37,395 nucleotides of DNA from Candidatus Poribacteria bacterium (GCA_022825665.1 JAJDWI010000019.1:1-37395), one strand, 5' to 3'; shown: positions 19,671-28,586, counted from the stretch's first letter. Notes: generated by a model from the sequence alone, not told the origin. A program made the numbers and translations.

Positions 19671-20278
19671 ATTAATCTACAGCATTACAACACACATTTA
19701 ATCTTATATAAGTCTATGAAGGCAAATAACATAAAAATGTAAATTACCTATATTATATCCATGATTTAACTGACGAGAATACTGACACACCACTGAAATT
19801 CACTTTTCTCCATACTATAGCAATATATTGATTTAAAATAAATTCTAATGTATAATTTTAACTAATAGGTCTATAATACTAATATAATCATACGAAAATA
19901 CTAATATAATCATACGAATTGAAGTAATCGTAGATTTGTAAAAGGTGAAAACAGAAATTTTGTTAACTTAATAATGATATCTTAAATCAAGAGAAACAGT
20001 TACTTGATTAAATCTAAATTCTCTACTTTCAATATTATCGTAAATTAACACTTTAGGGGTAAATGGGATAGTGTTATATTGATTGCTAAACTAAAAGTGT
20101 ACTATGAACGTATTAAAATTCACATTGTAATAGTGCTTGAAAAAATTGAAATACTTTTGAAGTGGGAGGTATAAGGTTACCATTGGAAATACAACATTAT
20201 ATAACTATTCAAAAGGATGTTATATGCTGCTGCGGATGCACCGAAGGATGAGTTGTCCAAAGGTGACTGAAAAAAATA
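19671..20278. other. Non-coding ftsA-ftsZ gap with a short tandem repeat
   Basis: I find no credible gene in these 608 very AT-rich bases. A 21-base unit beginning ATACTAATATAATC occurs twice in tandem (19876-19896 and 19898-19918, period 22). The gap probably holds a separate ftsZ promoter, since ftsZ is normally made at higher levels than its upstream genes, but I could not identify one with confidence. A 22-codon frame starting at 20224 overlaps the ftsZ start and has no supporting evidence. Confidence 0.6.
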
Positions 20279-21607
20279 ATGATAGATTTTGAACAAGAAG
20301 AATTTGATAATGCGAGTGCGAAAATAAAGGTTATTGGTGTTGGTGGAGCAGGCGGAAATGCTGTAAGACGTATGATAGAAGCAGGTCTCACTGGCATTGA
20401 GTTTTATGCTGTAAACACTGACCAACAGGCACTTAGCACATGCCATGGGGCGAAACAAATTCCGATTGGAATGAGCACAACCAATGGATTGGGTGCAGGT
20501 GCAAATCCTGAGATCGGAAAAAAGGCTGCTGATGAAGACCGAGAAGTTTTACAAGAAATTGTTGATTCTGCAAACATGGTTTTTGTTGCAGCAGGTATGG
20601 GCGGTGGTACAGGAACTGGCGCAGCACCGGTTGTAGCAGCTCTCGCTAAGGAGAAGGGTGCTTTAACAATTGGTGTTGTTACTCGTCCATTTAATTTTGA
20701 GGGTAGGCATCGTGCAGAAAAGGCTGATATTGGATTGAATGAGCTTCGAATAAGTGCTGACTCTGTCATCGTAGTTCCAAACCAACGTCTGATAGACACC
20801 ATTGACAGGAAACTCCCTATTCCAGAAGCATTCAAAATAGGCGACGAGATTCTATTACACGGTGTTCAGAGCATCTCCGATATTATTACGGAGGCTGGTG
20901 AAATTAATGTAGACTTTGCTGACGTTGAAACTGTCATGCGTGATGCAGGAACAGCCTTGATGGGGATGGGGCGAGCCACTGGAGATAATCGGGCTCAAGC
21001 CGCCGCCGCTGCTGCTATTTCCTCAGATCTTCTTGAAGAAAACAGTATTGCAGGTGCTGTTGGCATGATCGTAAATATCACATCACCCCCAGATTTTACA
21101 ATGGCGGAATTGGATGACACGATGCGAGTAATTGTAGAAGCTTCTCAAGATGCACAACCGATCTTTGGATTGGTCTATAAGGATGAATTGGAACTCAACG
21201 ATGAAGTGTTGGTGACTGTAATTGCTACAGGATTTGACCCGCCTTCTGATCCAAGTCATATATCAAGACCAAGTGGAGGATTCAGTGGACAAGGTGGTCA
21301 ACCGAATCCGATGTTCCAAGGCAGCCGTGTTCGTAATACTGAATCCAGTGGTGGTGGACGTGGACAACAGGGCACACAACGTCCTGCATGGGATAGACAA
21401 CCTCAGGAAAGAAAGGACGAGAGGGCACCTGCATCTACGCAATCGAGAACACCTGCTTCTCAACGGCAGCAACCACAACAAAAGACACAAGATGAACCTG
21501 AAAATGATCAGGATGCAAATAATGAACAAGAACAGAACCGAGAAAAACAGTGGGATATCCCAGCATTTCTTCGTGTTCAACAACGTCGGGATAAACGAAG
21601 AAACTAA
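20279..21607 (+). CDS. ftsZ: Cell division GTPase FtsZ
   Basis: A tubulin homologue that forms the Z ring. The 442-residue protein has IKVIGVGGAGGNAVRRM at the nucleotide-binding N-terminus, the tubulin signature GGGTGTG (108-114), FNFEGRHR, and NVDFADVETVM of the T7 loop. The globular part ends near residue 325. A linker of about 100 residues, rich in Gln, Arg, Ser and Gly, leads to the conserved C-terminal peptide WDIPAFLR, which binds FtsA and other partners, and a basic end. A ribosome site, AAAGGTGA, lies about 11 bases upstream. Confidence 0.98.
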   Translation: MIDFEQEEFDNASAKIKVIGVGGAGGNAVRRMIEAGLTGIEFYAVNTDQQALSTCHGAKQIPIGMSTTNGLGAGANPEIGKKAADEDREVLQEIVDSANMVFVAAGMGGGTGTGAAPVVAALAKEKGALTIGVVTRPFNFEGRHRAEKADIGLNELRISADSVIVVPNQRLIDTIDRKLPIPEAFKIGDEILLHGVQSISDIITEAGEINVDFADVETVMRDAGTALMGMGRATGDNRAQAAAAAAISSDLLEENSIAGAVGMIVNITSPPDFTMAELDDTMRVIVEASQDAQPIFGLVYKDELELNDEVLVTVIATGFDPPSDPSHISRPSGGFSGQGGQPNPMFQGSRVRNTESSGGGRGQQGTQRPAWDRQPQERKDERAPASTQSRTPASQRQQPQQKTQDEPENDQDANNEQEQNREKQWDIPAFLRVQQRRDKRRN

Positions 21608-21650
21608 TTCTGTTCAAATTCTTGACTAATACTAATTATGGGGAATTATA

Positions 21651-23393
21651 TTGGATTTACGCAGGCACACACTTCAATTACTACAATCAGAAAAACACAC
21701 AATTGAAGATGAACGCACATCAACACACTATAGGAAATCTAACAAATTTGCATTGGTTTATCCGAGTACATATCAACTTGGTATGTCAAGTTTAGGGGTA
21801 CAGGTAATACATGCGACGTTGAATCGTCGTTCGGATACTGCTTGTGAACGTGTTTTTATTCCAGAATCAAAATATGTTCACGAATTGATTAAGAAGAACA
21901 TTCCACTTTTCTCATTAGAAACACAAACTCCTCTGAACGCATTTGATATAGTTGGATTTTCAGTTTCATTTGAATCTGACTACGTCAATATCGTGCGTGC
22001 CTTGGAATTAGGTAAAATACCGCAGCTATCTGATGAACGTTCAGAATGGGATCCGCTTATCATCGCGGGTGGAATAAACATCTCCTATAACCCAGAACCG
22101 TTAGCGGATTTCATAGATGTCTTTGTTGTAGGTGAAGCAGAACTAATTATCCATGATTTGATAGATAAATTCAACGATTGGAAACAGTCCAATACCCCTA
22201 AAGCAGAATTACTAAAATCTCTCGCAAAAGAACCAGGTTTGTATGTTCCAAGTTTTTACGATGTTACATACAACTCAGATGGAGTTGTTGATCATGTCAA
22301 TGCTAAGCCAGGATTTCCAGATAAAATTCGTTCCGCAGCAGTACCAGTTCTTAATGATGTGGAGACCTGTACACATATACATACACCAAATACAGAATTT
22401 TCCAACGCACACCTGATTGAAATTGTACGTGGATGTGGAAGACAGTGTCGTTTCTGTGTAGCGGATTATGCACGTAGATGGCCTCGACACCGTACCGTAG
22501 ATAACACGCTTGAACTTGCAGAAAAGGCACGCGGTATTACGGACAAAATTGGTTTGGTTGGAGCGTCTATTTCTGACCATCCGCAGATAAACGAGATAGC
22601 AACAGGTTTAGTTAATCAAGGATTTCGTATCTCATGTGCTTCGCTTCGGGCAGAGACAGTTGAAGCCCCCCTACTTGATGCCCTTGCAGATAGTGATCAA
22701 GGCACGATCACCATCGCACCGGAAGTAGCAACTGAGGAACTACAAAAGGTTGTCAACAAAGCAATTCCCAAAGAACGTCTCTATTACATTTTTGAAGAGG
22801 CGTTAAAACGAGATATTCTTAACCTTCGGTTGTATTTTCTCATAGGTGTTCCGCAGGAAACACCGGACGATGTAACTGCGATCGTGGACATGGCACGAGA
22901 GATGCGTACTATTTTGTTACCACATGCTAAGCGCACAGGAAAAATAGGTCGTATCAGTTTTACGATTTCACCGATGGTGCCAAAACCACATACACCGTTT
23001 CAATGGGTAGCAATGGAACCACCAAAAACAATTGCAAAAAAGCTTGATTATCTGAAGCGGGAGATAAATAGACTTGGCAGTATCAAAGTATCCTCTGCAA
23101 GCGCGCGGATGGCACACCAAGAGGCTGTATTTGCCAGAGGAGACCGTCGGCTTGGAAAGGTTATTCTTGAACTTGCGCGAGGGAATACTTGGAACAACGC
23201 GTTCCGCTCACATGGGTTATCCCCAGATTTCTACGCACTTCGTCAACGAAGTTTCACCGAAGTAAACCCGTGGGATCATCTTGACCTTAACGTTAAACCC
23301 CAATTTTTACAACTTGAACACAACAAACACGAAAAAGGTTTTATGACAAGTCAATGCGATACTACTGTCTGTAAAAAATGCGGTGCTTGTTAA
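21651..23393 (+). CDS. Radical SAM protein with B12-binding-like N-terminus (TIGR03960-like)
   Basis: A 580-residue protein. The N-terminal part (ALVYPSTYQLGMSSLGVQVIH, near 30-50) fits the B12-binding-like half of TIGR03960 proteins. The radical SAM cluster is CGRQCRFC (Cys262, Cys266, Cys269). The C-terminus ends in a cysteine motif, CDTTVCKKCGAC. The reaction is not established for this family as far as I know. In many bacteria the gene adjoins, or is fused to, a DUF2344 partner, which is missing here. The start is TTG 21651, supported by GGGGAA about 5 bases upstream. It lies 43 bases after ftsZ. Confidence 0.85.
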   Translation: MDLRRHTLQLLQSEKHTIEDERTSTHYRKSNKFALVYPSTYQLGMSSLGVQVIHATLNRRSDTACERVFIPESKYVHELIKKNIPLFSLETQTPLNAFDIVGFSVSFESDYVNIVRALELGKIPQLSDERSEWDPLIIAGGINISYNPEPLADFIDVFVVGEAELIIHDLIDKFNDWKQSNTPKAELLKSLAKEPGLYVPSFYDVTYNSDGVVDHVNAKPGFPDKIRSAAVPVLNDVETCTHIHTPNTEFSNAHLIEIVRGCGRQCRFCVADYARRWPRHRTVDNTLELAEKARGITDKIGLVGASISDHPQINEIATGLVNQGFRISCASLRAETVEAPLLDALADSDQGTITIAPEVATEELQKVVNKAIPKERLYYIFEEALKRDILNLRLYFLIGVPQETPDDVTAIVDMAREMRTILLPHAKRTGKIGRISFTISPMVPKPHTPFQWVAMEPPKTIAKKLDYLKREINRLGSIKVSSASARMAHQEAVFARGDRRLGKVILELARGNTWNNAFRSHGLSPDFYALRQRSFTEVNPWDHLDLNVKPQFLQLEHNKHEKGFMTSQCDTTVCKKCGAC

Positions 23394-23476
23394 ACAATTA
23401 CTGGATTGTGTTTTATGTTGCATTGATTTGATAATTGACATACGTGAGAATGAATTACTATGAGGAGGGACTTACA

Positions 23477-24256
23477 GTGTTAAGATGGGTAAAATTCACA
23501 ATAGTATTGGTTGCATTACTGTCATTGTTCCTTGTAACTCCGCACACATTCGCGGATTTAGATGATGAATCACTCGTGTTATACTTTTCCTTTGATGAAG
23601 GCAAGGGGAACACGGCAAAAGACAGTTCTAATTATGGACATGACGGTGACCTTATCGCAAATCCATCATGGACTGATGGTAAATTTGACAGCATGGCAAT
23701 TGAATTTGATGGAGCAAAAAGTCAATATGTACAAGTTCCAATAAACGAAACTCTCCAGTTGAGAGAACAGTTTACCGTAGCATTTTGGGTCAAACGTGGA
23801 GCCAATCAAGTTGCGACATGGAACTATATGGTTTCTGCTGGTTCACTTGTATGGGCAACCATTTTTAATCGAGATAGCCAAAAGACTTATTTGTGGTCTA
23901 AAGCACCAGGTTGGGCTCAAAAAGGTATTACCGATGAAAACCAACCCCAAGATTGGGTGCATATTGCTGTGACGCATGATATACAGAATGATGTAAGCAT
24001 TTATTATGATGGCAAAAAAGTCGGTGGTGGACCAAAACCACCAGCAATTATACAGATTGACGGTTCAGTAATGGTTGGAGCAAGGCATCCTGGGCTTGAG
24101 TTTTTTACGGGGATAATTGACGAAGTGTATCTCTTTAATCGAATCCTTACCGTTGATGAGATAAGCATGGTTAAAGATGGTGCATTTTTATCTGTAGAAC
24201 CTGCAGATAAACTGGCTACAAGATGGGGTCTTATAAAAGCTGAAAACAAAAAGTAG
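23477..24256 (+). CDS. Secreted LamG (concanavalin A-like) domain protein
   Basis: About 260 residues. A signal peptide (LRWVKFTIVLVALLSLFLV..., cleavage probably after HTFA) is followed by one LamG-type jelly-roll domain: LVLYFSFDEGKGNTAKDSSN, FTVAFWVKRG, WVHIAVTHD, ISIYYDGKKVGG and GIIDEVYLFNRILT are the recurring strands. Such domains bind sugars or proteins outside the cell. No catalytic domain is attached. The frame is open from TTG 23435, but GAGGAGG at 23462-23468 is correctly spaced for GTG 23477, which also places the signal peptide at the N-terminus. A terminator follows closely. Confidence 0.85.
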   Translation: MLRWVKFTIVLVALLSLFLVTPHTFADLDDESLVLYFSFDEGKGNTAKDSSNYGHDGDLIANPSWTDGKFDSMAIEFDGAKSQYVQVPINETLQLREQFTVAFWVKRGANQVATWNYMVSAGSLVWATIFNRDSQKTYLWSKAPGWAQKGITDENQPQDWVHIAVTHDIQNDVSIYYDGKKVGGGPKPPAIIQIDGSVMVGARHPGLEFFTGIIDEVYLFNRILTVDEISMVKDGAFLSVEPADKLATRWGLIKAENKK

Positions 24257-24281
24257 GTTTAGGGTTAGGTTTAGCATGTAA

Positions 24282-24306
24282 GGGCAGAGATATCTCTGCC
24301 CTTTTT
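24282..24306 (+). terminator. Rho-independent terminator after the LamG gene
   Basis: A perfect 20-base palindrome, GGGCAGAGATATCTCTGCCC (24282-24301), is followed by TTTTT. It lies 26 bases downstream of the LamG stop and separates that transcript from the convergent minus-strand operon. Confidence 0.9.
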
Positions 24307-24352
24307 CGTTTCTTGTTAGATTGAGTGTTTAATCGGGTAGGTTGGACTGATG

Positions 24353-24482
24353 TAGTGAAATCAAAATAAGTGCACACACCTGGTAGATGCGGTTTCCTAA
24401 CCGCATCTATGAGACTGAATAAACACCAGTTCGGTTAGGAAACCGAACCTACCGTGGTGTGTAATAAATATGGATTTTACTA
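24353..24482. repeat. Family A inverted-repeat element (MITE-like), intact copy
   Basis: About 130 bases with imperfect terminal inverted repeats. The left end, TAGTGAAATC...GCACACACC, mirrors the right end, GGTGTGTAAT...GGATTTTACTA. Inside are two hairpins: GGTAGATGCGGTT with AACCGCATCTA, and TTCGGTTAGG with its reverse-complementary partner AAACCGAACCTACC. Related copies lie at 28428-28553 and 30838-31122, with a partial one at 32326-32353. It has no coding capacity. Confidence 0.8.
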
Positions 24483-24514
24483 TAAGTTCTATTCTATAGT
24501 AGAGATAGAATTTC

Positions 24515-25138
24515 CTATAGCGATTCCAATTCATTCAATGCAGTGATAATCTGATCCGAAGATGTTCGATGACCAAACCTTGCACCAAGGTCTTTCCAAG
24601 CGATCTTTCCATTCTCATCAATAATGTAGGTGGCAGGACGTGCGTGATTCGGATTGCCATGTTGTTCAGCCACGTTGTAATCACCGATAGTAAGTGTATC
24701 CTCATCTGAAAGAAGTAGATAGGTAATACCTAAATTATTGTTATTGAGCAAGTTACGCAGTCCAAATGAGCTATCACTGCTTATTGCAATCAGTTCTTCT
24801 GCGCCAGCAGATTTGATATCTGTATAACCATTTTGCAACTCACCGAGTTGCCCTTTACATACAGTTCAGGTACTCGTTGCAAAAAAGACGAGGACTACCT
24901 TCTTACCATCATAACCTGACAAGGAATGTAGATTACCATCTGCATCTGGCAGTGAAAATGCGGGTGCTGTTTCTCCAATTGATAGACCATCTCCATCAGG
25001 TAAAGGATCGAAAGTTGGTTCTTCAGGTATTGTTAATATATTTTCCGGCAGCGTATCAGTATCAAGGCAACTAAAACCTATTAATGTCACGGCAATTAGT
25101 GTGACAAACGAAAGTCCATTAATAAGTTTATTCATCAT
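24515..25138 (-). CDS. Thioredoxin/peroxiredoxin-like selenoprotein (UxxC), probable lipoprotein
   Basis: Read through one in-frame TGA (24866-24868) this is a 207-residue AhpC/TSA- or TlpA-like protein. Without readthrough it splits into two frames that are each half a domain. The order is a signal with a possible lipobox (IGFSC), an acidic linker, then APAFSLPDADGN, VVLVFFATST-Sec-TVCKGQLGEL, and PATYIIDENGKIAWKDLGAR. Sec91 and Cys94 occupy the CxxC position of thioredoxin-fold oxidoreductases, so the protein probably reduces peroxides or disulfides outside the cytoplasm. ATG 25138 is chosen because AAGGAG lies about 9 bases before it. The start overlaps the sulfatase stop by 11 bases. A SECIS-like hairpin follows the TGA. 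Confidence 0.88.
24835..24868 (-). promoter_or_regulatory. bSECIS element for the redoxin selenoprotein
   Basis: Read on the minus strand, 21 bases after the TGA comes the loop of a perfect 7-bp hairpin: GCAACTC, loop GGT, GAGTTGC (plus-strand 24835-24851). A 3-base apical loop starting with GG, at this distance, fits the published loose consensus for bacterial selenocysteine insertion elements bound by SelB. Confidence 0.82.
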
Positions 25139-26447
25139 ACTCAATTTCTCCTTTATCTCCTTGTGTTTGCATCCATTTTTGAATATCAGCACGCATCTGT
25201 TCAAGAATCGGTTGTAGTGTTGGATCATAAGCAATATTGTCAAATTCGTAAGGATCTGCAGTTATATCATACAGTTCCTCAACAGGATGGTGTTGTGTTA
25301 AATAAACAAGTTTAGCAGTATTTGGGTCATGTTTTGCTTTTTCCACCCAACTGTTCCATACCTCTGCATGACTTTCTGGTATACCCTCTACTTGTGTGAA
25401 ATGTGTTGTCCAAGTATTTTCAGGCATAAGGTTTAAGATATATTTATATTGGTTATTTCTAACACATCTTTGTGGGAATACGTTCATGTTTCCATCGCGC
25501 GTATGTGTGCCGTATATTTTATCACGAAAAGTTGCATGTTGTCCACACAAAACTTCCTTGTAACTTTTACCATCTAAATCTTCAGAAGGTTCCCCTCCGG
25601 CAATATCTATTAGGGTAGGTAAAAAGTCAATATGAGAAATTATTGCGTCTGAAACAGAACCCTTTGGAACGACACCTTGCCACCTTGCGATAAATGGAAG
25701 ATGTATACCTGTATCATACAATGTCCACTTGCAGTGGGGCCATTCGGATCCGTGATCAGTTGTATATATAAAAAGTGTGTTATCTGAGTATCCGTGTGTT
25801 TCTAATATTCTATCAATCTCTCCAATACGGGTATCCATCGTAGTGATATCCTGATAGTAGTTGGCAAGTGCTTTCCGTGCAATGGGTGTATCTGCTATAT
25901 AGGGTGGTAAAGGTAATGTGTTGGGGTCATATATCTTGTTCGGTTCCCAAGTAACATGTGGGTTGCTATCGCCTAAAATAAGACAGAGCGGTTGATTAGG
26001 ATTTTCTTGTTGATGGGTGGATAGAAATTTTTCAACTGGATCGGTGTCAAGACCTTCTGCGCGGTATTTACGTCTATGTTCTTCCTGTTTTGGAAGAAAT
26101 CCACCGACATATTCAAAATCAAAGAGTGATGCAGGTTTCACATGTGTTTTTCCTGCGATTGCAACCCTATAGCCTTGTTTGCGTAGCAGTTTTGGTAAGG
26201 TATCAAGTGTTGCATGACATTCTGTATGGTTTCCCATAGCACCGTGTCGCGTAGGATATAGTCCTGTGTATAGTGTGGAACGTGAAGGCGCGCAGGTAGG
26301 TGTTGGTGTAAATGCTTGCGTAAAACGCATTCCATGTTCAGCAATGCGATCTAAGTGTGGTGTTTTGATGTGTGTATTTCCGTAGCAACCGAGGTATTCC
26401 CTCCCATGATCATCGGATAGATAGACTATGATATTTGGTTTCATCAT
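25128..26447 (-). CDS. Type I sulfatase (formylglycine-dependent)
   Basis: A 439-residue alkaline-phosphatase-superfamily sulfatase. IIVYLSDDHGREYLGCYGN supplies the N-terminal metal aspartates (Asp12, Asp13). CAPSRSTLYTGLYPTRHG contains Cys52 in the C-x-P-S-R signature that an anaerobic or aerobic maturase turns into formylglycine. YTTDHGSEWPH holds the second metal site. I see no signal peptide, so it may act in the cytoplasm, or export may be by another route. The substrate is unknown but likely a sulfated sugar. The start overlaps the PhyH stop by one base (TAATG), and the stop overlaps the downstream selenoprotein, so the three genes form a tight operon. Confidence 0.92.
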   Translation of the reverse strand: MMKPNIIVYLSDDHGREYLGCYGNTHIKTPHLDRIAEHGMRFTQAFTPTPTCAPSRSTLYTGLYPTRHGAMGNHTECHATLDTLPKLLRKQGYRVAIAGKTHVKPASLFDFEYVGGFLPKQEEHRRKYRAEGLDTDPVEKFLSTHQQENPNQPLCLILGDSNPHVTWEPNKIYDPNTLPLPPYIADTPIARKALANYYQDITTMDTRIGEIDRILETHGYSDNTLFIYTTDHGSEWPHCKWTLYDTGIHLPFIARWQGVVPKGSVSDAIISHIDFLPTLIDIAGGEPSEDLDGKSYKEVLCGQHATFRDKIYGTHTRDGNMNVFPQRCVRNNQYKYILNLMPENTWTTHFTQVEGIPESHAEVWNSWVEKAKHDPNTAKLVYLTQHHPVEELYDITADPYEFDNIAYDPTLQPILEQMRADIQKWMQTQGDKGEIEYDE

Positions 26448-27304
26448 TAATATCCCTCAGCTGTTGGGAACGGTTTCATTTTCTCAGTGTTCTTGATTTC
26501 TATTTCAACAGCTTCTGGCGGGAATTGAGTACATACTTCACCATCTTTCATTGCCCAACGGGTTTGCGGAGGCATACGTATGCTATTTCTTACAATATCA
26601 GGATTTGTCCATACCCCAGCAACAGCAATACGACTCTTGTCGCTTTTATTAGGAGGACTATAGTGCCACATATTGCTATGCCAAAACACCACATCGCCAG
26701 GTTCTAATTCTATGTGATGCACACCTTGTTTTTTCGTCATCTCCTTAACTGCTTCCCGTGGTAGTTCTCCGTGGATACTATCTGGATATAGCACATGTTG
26801 TATAATATCTGTCTTATGACTTCCTGGGATAAACTGCATGCATCCATTTTCTTGCGTAGCCGGTTCAAGTGGCATCCAGAAGTTGAAAGGTTCTGTCTCA
26901 CCATCACGCCAAAGTCCGTTATCTTGATGCCAAGGTGTAGCACTGCCAGTGTGAGCAGGTTTTAGGAAACAACTATTATATTTGACTAATATATCACTAC
27001 CGAGAAAGTGACGTGCTATGTTTAGCAATTTCTCACCAGCATGAATGTTATGCCATATTAAAGGTGATTGAACACAGAAGTTGGCTAATTTCCTGTAGCG
27101 TGCAATGCGTCCTTGTGGTGAGTCATCCATTGGATTCATTGGATCTAAGTTAGCAAACTGACCGGGTTCCGGCAACATAATGACATTACGGATCACCCCA
27201 CGTAGTTCAGCAGCGAGGTCCGCAGAAATTATATTGTGGAGTATAAAGTATCCTTCCGACTCATATTGCGTCTTTTGTTTCTCAGTTGGTTGCCATAGTG
27301 ACAT
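26447..27304 (-). CDS. Phytanoyl-CoA dioxygenase (PhyH) family Fe(II)/2-oxoglutarate oxygenase
   Basis: About 285 residues from ATG 27304, which has AAGGAG about 12 bases upstream. A TTG at 27343 would add 13 residues but lies upstream of that ribosome site. The iron ligands are His126-x-Asp128 in TPWHQDNGLW and probably His214 in MWHYSPPNKSDKSR, whose Arg225 would bind 2-oxoglutarate. GCMQFIPGSHK is another family hallmark. Members hydroxylate varied small molecules, and the substrate here cannot be read from sequence. It is the first gene of the PhyH, sulfatase, redoxin operon, which hints at breakdown of a sulfated or modified organic compound. Confidence 0.9.
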   Translation of the reverse strand: MSLWQPTEKQKTQYESEGYFILHNIISADLAAELRGVIRNVIMLPEPGQFANLDPMNPMDDSPQGRIARYRKLANFCVQSPLIWHNIHAGEKLLNIARHFLGSDILVKYNSCFLKPAHTGSATPWHQDNGLWRDGETEPFNFWMPLEPATQENGCMQFIPGSHKTDIIQHVLYPDSIHGELPREAVKEMTKKQGVHHIELEPGDVVFWHSNMWHYSPPNKSDKSRIAVAGVWTNPDIVRNSIRMPPQTRWAMKDGEVCTQFPPEAVEIEIKNTEKMKPFPTAEGY

Positions 27305-27636
27305 AGAAATTATATCTCTCCTTGATGAACAGAATAATACCAATGCATTTGGATAATAAAGACATTTTTAAGTCAAAAAATGCATTTTTATTGTAACCAT
27401 TACTTTTATTTTTACGTAGATTTTTTAAAGGGTATATTTTAGTAAGGAAACTATGCTGGCATAGGTGTTTTAAGTGATTTTTGTTAAATTAGTAGGAATA
27501 TTGTCAATAATTCCTAAAAGTGAAATTTAACATAAATTGAATACAGTGTCAAGCAATTCTGGATGTATCTATTCATCCTCTTTCCCAACACATAATTTTG
27601 TAATTATCGCTGTACTACCACATTTGCGGGATCAAA

Positions 27637-28386
27637 ATGCTCACGAAAGAAATGGTGCAAGACGCGCCTTTGGATCCGGGAGTCTACTTTTTTTATGGTG
27701 CTTCTGGTAAAATCCTATATATCGGTAAGGCAAAATGTCTGCGTAAACGGGTCCGCTCCTATATCCATAATGTAAAGAACAGACGTTCCAAAATCAAACG
27801 ACTTATCCGTTGGACGACTGCTGTCCGTTATCATGTGTGTCAATCTGAGCAAGAGGCACTTTTCCTTGAATCGCGTTTAATTAAAAAACATCTACCCTCA
27901 TATAATTCCGCTTTGAAGTATGGAACTCAAACGTGGTATATTCGTATTGATGTTTCCGATGATTTTCCGCTACTTGAAAGAGTTCCTGAGATTCAATCAG
28001 ACAATGCAAGATATTTCGGTCCACTTTCCAGTCGTAGATGGACTGATGAAGCGATTGATGTTTTACAACGGATATTTATGGTTAGAACATGTCAAGGAAT
28101 CATTACACCTAATGCTGGCTATAGAGCGTGCTTACAATACGATATGAAGCGTTGTTATGCTCCGTGTGCTGCACTCATTACAAGGGAACTTTATAGAGAA
28201 ATAATAATGAATATTATCAATCTACTTGATGGTGAGTATGAGAAAGTGCAAGCGAATTTATTAGCAAAGCGGAATAGTGCATCTGCGATGTTACAATTTG
28301 AAAGGGCTGCTGCAATACATAAACAGATGTTACGTCTTCAAAAAATCTTCCCTTTTCTGGATGCACATAGAGAGAAACCTTACTAA
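27637..28386 (+). CDS. Short UvrC-like GIY-YIG nuclease (N-terminal half of UvrC)
   Basis: A 249-residue protein equivalent to only the N-terminal part of UvrC. The GIY-YIG domain (GVYFFY...ILYIGKA, about 15-32, with the downstream Arg and Glu in EALFLESRLIKKHLP) makes the 3' incision in UvrC. The four cysteines Cys152, Cys165, Cys173 and Cys177 match the spacing of the iron-sulfur ligands of UvrC. A UVR (UvrB-binding) segment lies near 212-240 (ASAMLQFERAAAIHKQMLRL). The RNase H-like 5'-incision domain and the helix-hairpin-helix are absent: the frame simply ends at a TAA. It differs from Cho-type proteins in keeping the UVR motif. It may be a stand-alone nuclease or a truncated uvrC. Confidence 0.82.
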   Translation: MLTKEMVQDAPLDPGVYFFYGASGKILYIGKAKCLRKRVRSYIHNVKNRRSKIKRLIRWTTAVRYHVCQSEQEALFLESRLIKKHLPSYNSALKYGTQTWYIRIDVSDDFPLLERVPEIQSDNARYFGPLSSRRWTDEAIDVLQRIFMVRTCQGIITPNAGYRACLQYDMKRCYAPCAALITRELYREIIMNIINLLDGEYEKVQANLLAKRNSASAMLQFERAAAIHKQMLRLQKIFPFLDAHREKPY

Positions 28387-28427
28387 CACTAACATATAGG
28401 TCTATATTTTGCTTTGATAATTGTAGT

Positions 28428-28553
28428 TATGGTAAAATTCGCAAGTGCTTGGACACTTTGGTAGGTTGGGTTAGTCAACCGAGTCTGTGTAAATAGTGTG
28501 GTTAGAAACCGCACCTACCAGGGAGTGTGAACATATTTTTGGATTTTACTATA
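28428..28553. repeat. Family A inverted-repeat element, second copy
   Basis: Its ends, TTATGGTAAAATTC and GGATTTTACTATAA, are inverted copies of each other. Inside, GGTAGGTTGGGTTAGTCAAC and GGTTAGAAACCGCACCTACC replace the two palindromes of the copy at 24353-24482. The layout is the same but the inner hairpins have drifted. Confidence 0.7.
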
Positions 28554-28586
28554 ATATACAACAATAACCTACATTAGAAAAAGGTA

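Noticed and set aside
19876-19918. Short repeats considered as a CRISPR array
   Set aside because: There are only two adjacent units with a one-base gap and no spacers, and no cas genes are in the window.
20177-20458. 93-residue minus-strand frame across the ftsZ start
   Set aside because: It overlaps the conserved ftsZ N-terminus in antisense. It is a shadow frame.
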